Shown one piece after another: positions 61,873 through 64,000 of a DNA stretch of 64,000 nt; position 1 is the stretch's first letter, and every line of letters starts with the position of its first letter. The notes below the pieces were generated by a model. It worked only from the letters and a program-made list of their open reading frames with translations, was not told the DNA's origin and did no database searches. A program made the translations under genes and the position numbers. This stretch comes from an uncultured Selenomonadales bacterium (GTDB taxonomy: Bacteria; Bacillota; Negativicutes; Acidaminococcales; Acidaminococcaceae): contig OMWZ01000001.1 of NCBI GenBank assembly GCA_900314855.1, positions 62,001 to 126,000 of the forward strand. Reading direction: 5' to 3'.

Positions 61873-62826
61873 TTATTTTCTCCGGGACCAGTGGTCGGTC
61901 AGTAACTCTTCGACGACGACGGCCCCCTCGCGATTCAGGTGCAGCTTGTGATAACACGCGCGCTGTCCCCGGGCGGCAAACGCGCGCACCATGGCGTCCC
62001 CGATGGCGTCCCCGTCGGCGCTGACCGGCGCGTAGGCCATGAGGGTCGACCCGGCCCCGCTGAGGATGCACTGCCAGGCGCCGGCGTCCCGGCCCGCGGC
62101 AAAGACTTCTTCCATGCCGGGAATCAGGTGGGCGCGGTAAGGCTGGTGCAGCCGGTCTTCCAGGGCAAAGCGCAGGAATTCCGGCCGGTCTGCCGCCAGG
62201 GCGGCTACCAGGAGGGCGGACCGCGATTCGTTGAAAACGGCATCCTGATGAGGCACGCTGGCAGGAATCGCCTTCCGCGCCAGGCTGGTCGACAGGGGCT
62301 GGTCCGGTACGACGGCGATAAACTGCAGGGGCAGTTTGGGTTCCAGGCGGAGCGTATAGGGCCTGCCCTGTTCCTGGATGCTTACGGTGAAGCCGCCGTA
62401 AATGGCAGGGGCCACGTTGTCCGGATGTCCCTCCAGCTCGTTGGCGTAAGCCAGGAGCTCTTCCTTGCTGAAATGCCGGTCTGTCAGGACGCTGGCGGCA
62501 AGGACGCCGGCCACGATAGCCGTGGAACTGCTGCCCAGTCCCCGGCTCTGGGGAATCCGGTTGATCATATGGATGCGGATGCCGATATGGCGGCGGTTCG
62601 TCACTTCATTCCACACGCGGAGAAAGGACGCGAACGCCAGGTTCCGGCCCGACGGCTTGAGCCACTCCTTCCCCTCGCCTTCCACTTCCAGGTGGAAACC
62701 GGACCAGCGGTCGGAAATGGTGTACTGGAAGTCGTTGCACAAATCGACGGCCAGGCCAAGGCAGTCGAAGCCGGGACCACAGTTGGCGCTGGTCGCCGGT
62801 ACTTGTACGTGGATGGTCTTCTCCAT
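61873..62826 (-). CDS. thrB: homoserine kinase
   Basis: A GHMP kinase that phosphorylates homoserine on the way to threonine. The 317-residue protein has the N-terminal PATSANCGPGFDCLGLAVD signature, the ATP loop IPQSRGLGSSSTAIVAG (about residues 90-106) and the C-terminal LSGAGSTLMAYA. It begins 10 bases after hom, so the two are co-transcribed. thrC is not in the window. The tRNA promoter lies directly beyond its stop. Confidence 0.96.
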   Translation of the reverse strand: MEKTIHVQVPATSANCGPGFDCLGLAVDLCNDFQYTISDRWSGFHLEVEGEGKEWLKPSGRNLAFASFLRVWNEVTNRRHIGIRIHMINRIPQSRGLGSSSTAIVAGVLAASVLTDRHFSKEELLAYANELEGHPDNVAPAIYGGFTVSIQEQGRPYTLRLEPKLPLQFIAVVPDQPLSTSLARKAIPASVPHQDAVFNESRSALLVAALAADRPEFLRFALEDRLHQPYRAHLIPGMEEVFAAGRDAGAWQCILSGAGSTLMAYAPVSADGDAIGDAMVRAFAARGQRACYHKLHLNREGAVVVEELLTDHWSRRK

Positions 62827-62836
62827 GGCATACTCC

Positions 62837-64000
62837 TTAGTCCTGTCCTGCCTGCAGCAGCCGCGGGTCTTCGACGCGCAGGACGCTGCACACCTTATCC
62901 ACGACGGGCAAGACGCGCAGGGTCTGCAGGGACAGTTCCAGACTGAGTTTGCTGATGTTGTTCGTCACGACGACGATTTCCGCCTGTCCCGGTTTGGGCA
63001 GTTCTTTCTGGATGACATTGTACAGGCTGACCTGCTGGGCGCCGAATGCGGCGGCAATCGCCGCGAGGACGCCCGGTTTGTCCTGTACCTGCATGCGGAT
63101 ATAGCACGGTGACATTTCCTTGTCCGGCGGACACAACTGCTTGTCCCGGTAGCACGTGCAGCCGATGCGGTTCGTCGCGCCGTGGAGCAGGTTGCGCGCC
63201 GTATCGACAATGTCCCCGCAAACGGCGCTGGCCGTCGGCAGGCGGCCGGCCCCGCGGCCGAGGAACATGGCTTCGCCCACGGCGTCGCCATTGATGTAGA
63301 TGGCGTTATAGACATCATTGACGCTGGCCAGGGGATGATGGACCGGCAGCATGACGGGATAAACGTTGGCACTGACACCGTATTTGGGATACCATTTGGC
63401 GATCCCCAGAAGTTTCACGGCGTACCCCAGGTCTGCCGCATACTGGACATCGATGGCTTCCAGCTGGTCGATGCCCTCCACGTGGACATCCTCCAGGCCG
63501 ATGCGCATATTGAAGGCGATGGAGGCGAGGATTGCGATTTTGCGGGCCGCGTCCAGTCCTTCTACATCCGCCGTGGGATCCGACTCGGCGTACCCCAGTG
63601 CCTGGGCTTCCTTCAAGGCTTCGGCATAGGGTAGCTTGGCTTTTTCCATGCGCGTGAGCATATAGTTCGTCGTTCCGTTGACGATGCCCATGATACTCGT
63701 AATGCGGTTGGCCGCCAGGCAGTTTTTCAGGGGCATGATGATGGGGATGCCGCCGCCGACGGATCCTTCGAATTGGAAATCGACGCCCTTCTTCCCCGCC
63801 AGGCCCAGAAGCTCTTCGCCGTATTCCGCAATGAGGTCCTTGTTGGACGTGACGACATTTTTGCCATGCGCCAGGGCCGCTTCAATGTATTCCTTCGCCG
63901 GATGGATGCGTCCCATGAGTTCCACGACGATCTGGATGTCCGGATCTTCCACGATGTCTTCAATCCGATCCGTCACGGGTAAGCCGTACTTTCGCACAAT
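62837..64000 (-). CDS. hom: homoserine dehydrogenase, 5' end outside window
   Basis: It reduces aspartate semialdehyde to homoserine, the entry to threonine and methionine. The start lies beyond the right edge, so part of the N-terminal Rossmann domain is missing. Visible are VVELMGRIHPAKEYI, VVTSNKDLIAEYG, the catalytic-domain block GIVNGTTNYMLTRM and ALGYAESDPTADVEGLDAARK, and a C-terminal ACT domain (MQVQDKPGVLAAIAAAFG) of the kind that mediates threonine feedback. It is co-transcribed with thrB and completes the branch that starts with asd and dapG at the other end of the window. Confidence 0.96.
   Translation of the reverse strand: MVRKYGLPVTDRIEDIVEDPDIQIVVELMGRIHPAKEYIEAALAHGKNVVTSNKDLIAEYGEELLGLAGKKGVDFQFEGSVGGGIPIIMPLKNCLAANRITSIMGIVNGTTNYMLTRMEKAKLPYAEALKEAQALGYAESDPTADVEGLDAARKIAILASIAFNMRIGLEDVHVEGIDQLEAIDVQYAADLGYAVKLLGIAKWYPKYGVSANVYPVMLPVHHPLASVNDVYNAIYINGDAVGEAMFLGRGAGRLPTASAVCGDIVDTARNLLHGATNRIGCTCYRDKQLCPPDKEMSPCYIRMQVQDKPGVLAAIAAAFGAQQVSLYNVIQKELPKPGQAEIVVVTNNISKLSLELSLQTLRVLPVVDKVCSVLRVEDPRLLQAGQD

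Overview
The window is a densely packed bacterial chromosome segment with high GC content. It looks like a Negativicutes-type Firmicute, with an Acidaminococcus- or Phascolarctobacterium-like anaerobe as the best guess. That guess rests on Firmicute gene order (pnp ... dut ... asd-dapG-dapA ... RNase J, ftsK, rodZ, cinA; and hflX next to a ynbB-like gene), a lysine riboswitch, a LexA box of the GAAC-N4-GTTC type, a TAXI-type TRAP transporter, SucCD and an NfnAB electron-bifurcating transhydrogenase. No insertion sequence, prophage, CRISPR array or rRNA was seen. The species assignment is inference.

Left part, mostly plus strand. A partial DUF2156 gene and an Eis-like acetyltransferase precede a long single-chain purL. 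A DUF3825 protein with a LOTUS-like N-terminus follows, converging on a small ribbon-helix-helix gene. Next are an M16C zinc protease, pnp, a small unknown gene and dut. A perfect consensus promoter, a lysine riboswitch and its terminator then control dapB-asd-dapG-dapA, the aspartate-to-diaminopimelate branch. After a candidate structured small RNA come pepA and a PHP phosphoesterase, then a P-loop protein with an Asp23-like tail, then sucC-sucD.

Middle part. A short minus-strand unknown gene is followed by a TAXI TRAP uptake system (binding lipoprotein, DUF1850 protein, fused permease). A run of RNA and cell-envelope housekeeping genes follows: RNase J, ftsK, rodZ-like, a YgiQ radical SAM gene, an orphan binding lipoprotein, rimO, cinA, a DEAD-box helicase, hflX with an extra JAB-like domain, and a ynbB-like PLP enzyme. 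This run converges on lexA, which carries a LexA box overlapping its own -35 element.

Right part, all minus strand. A tightly packed operon runs from about 55.7 kb down to 46 kb: HAD phosphatase, mtnP-like phosphorylase, mtnA, ahcY, a class II aldolase, mtaD, nfnA, nfnB and a secreted unknown protein. Read together, these genes suggest that the S-adenosylmethionine by-products SAH, MTA and 5'-deoxyadenosine are deaminated first, then hydrolysed or phosphorolysed, with the ribosyl carbon cleaved by an aldolase (a DHAP shunt). Residues in the phosphorylase and the archaeal/Thermotoga-like signature of the hydrolase agree with a deaminate-first route. Upstream of this operon lie psd-pssA and a glycosyltransferase, then a zinc-ribbon protein, prfC and wecG/tagA, a tRNA-Pro(GGG), and finally thrB and a partial hom.

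The two ends are linked by metabolism: asd and dapG make aspartate semialdehyde, which feeds lysine/DAP through dapA-dapB and threonine/methionine through hom-thrB.
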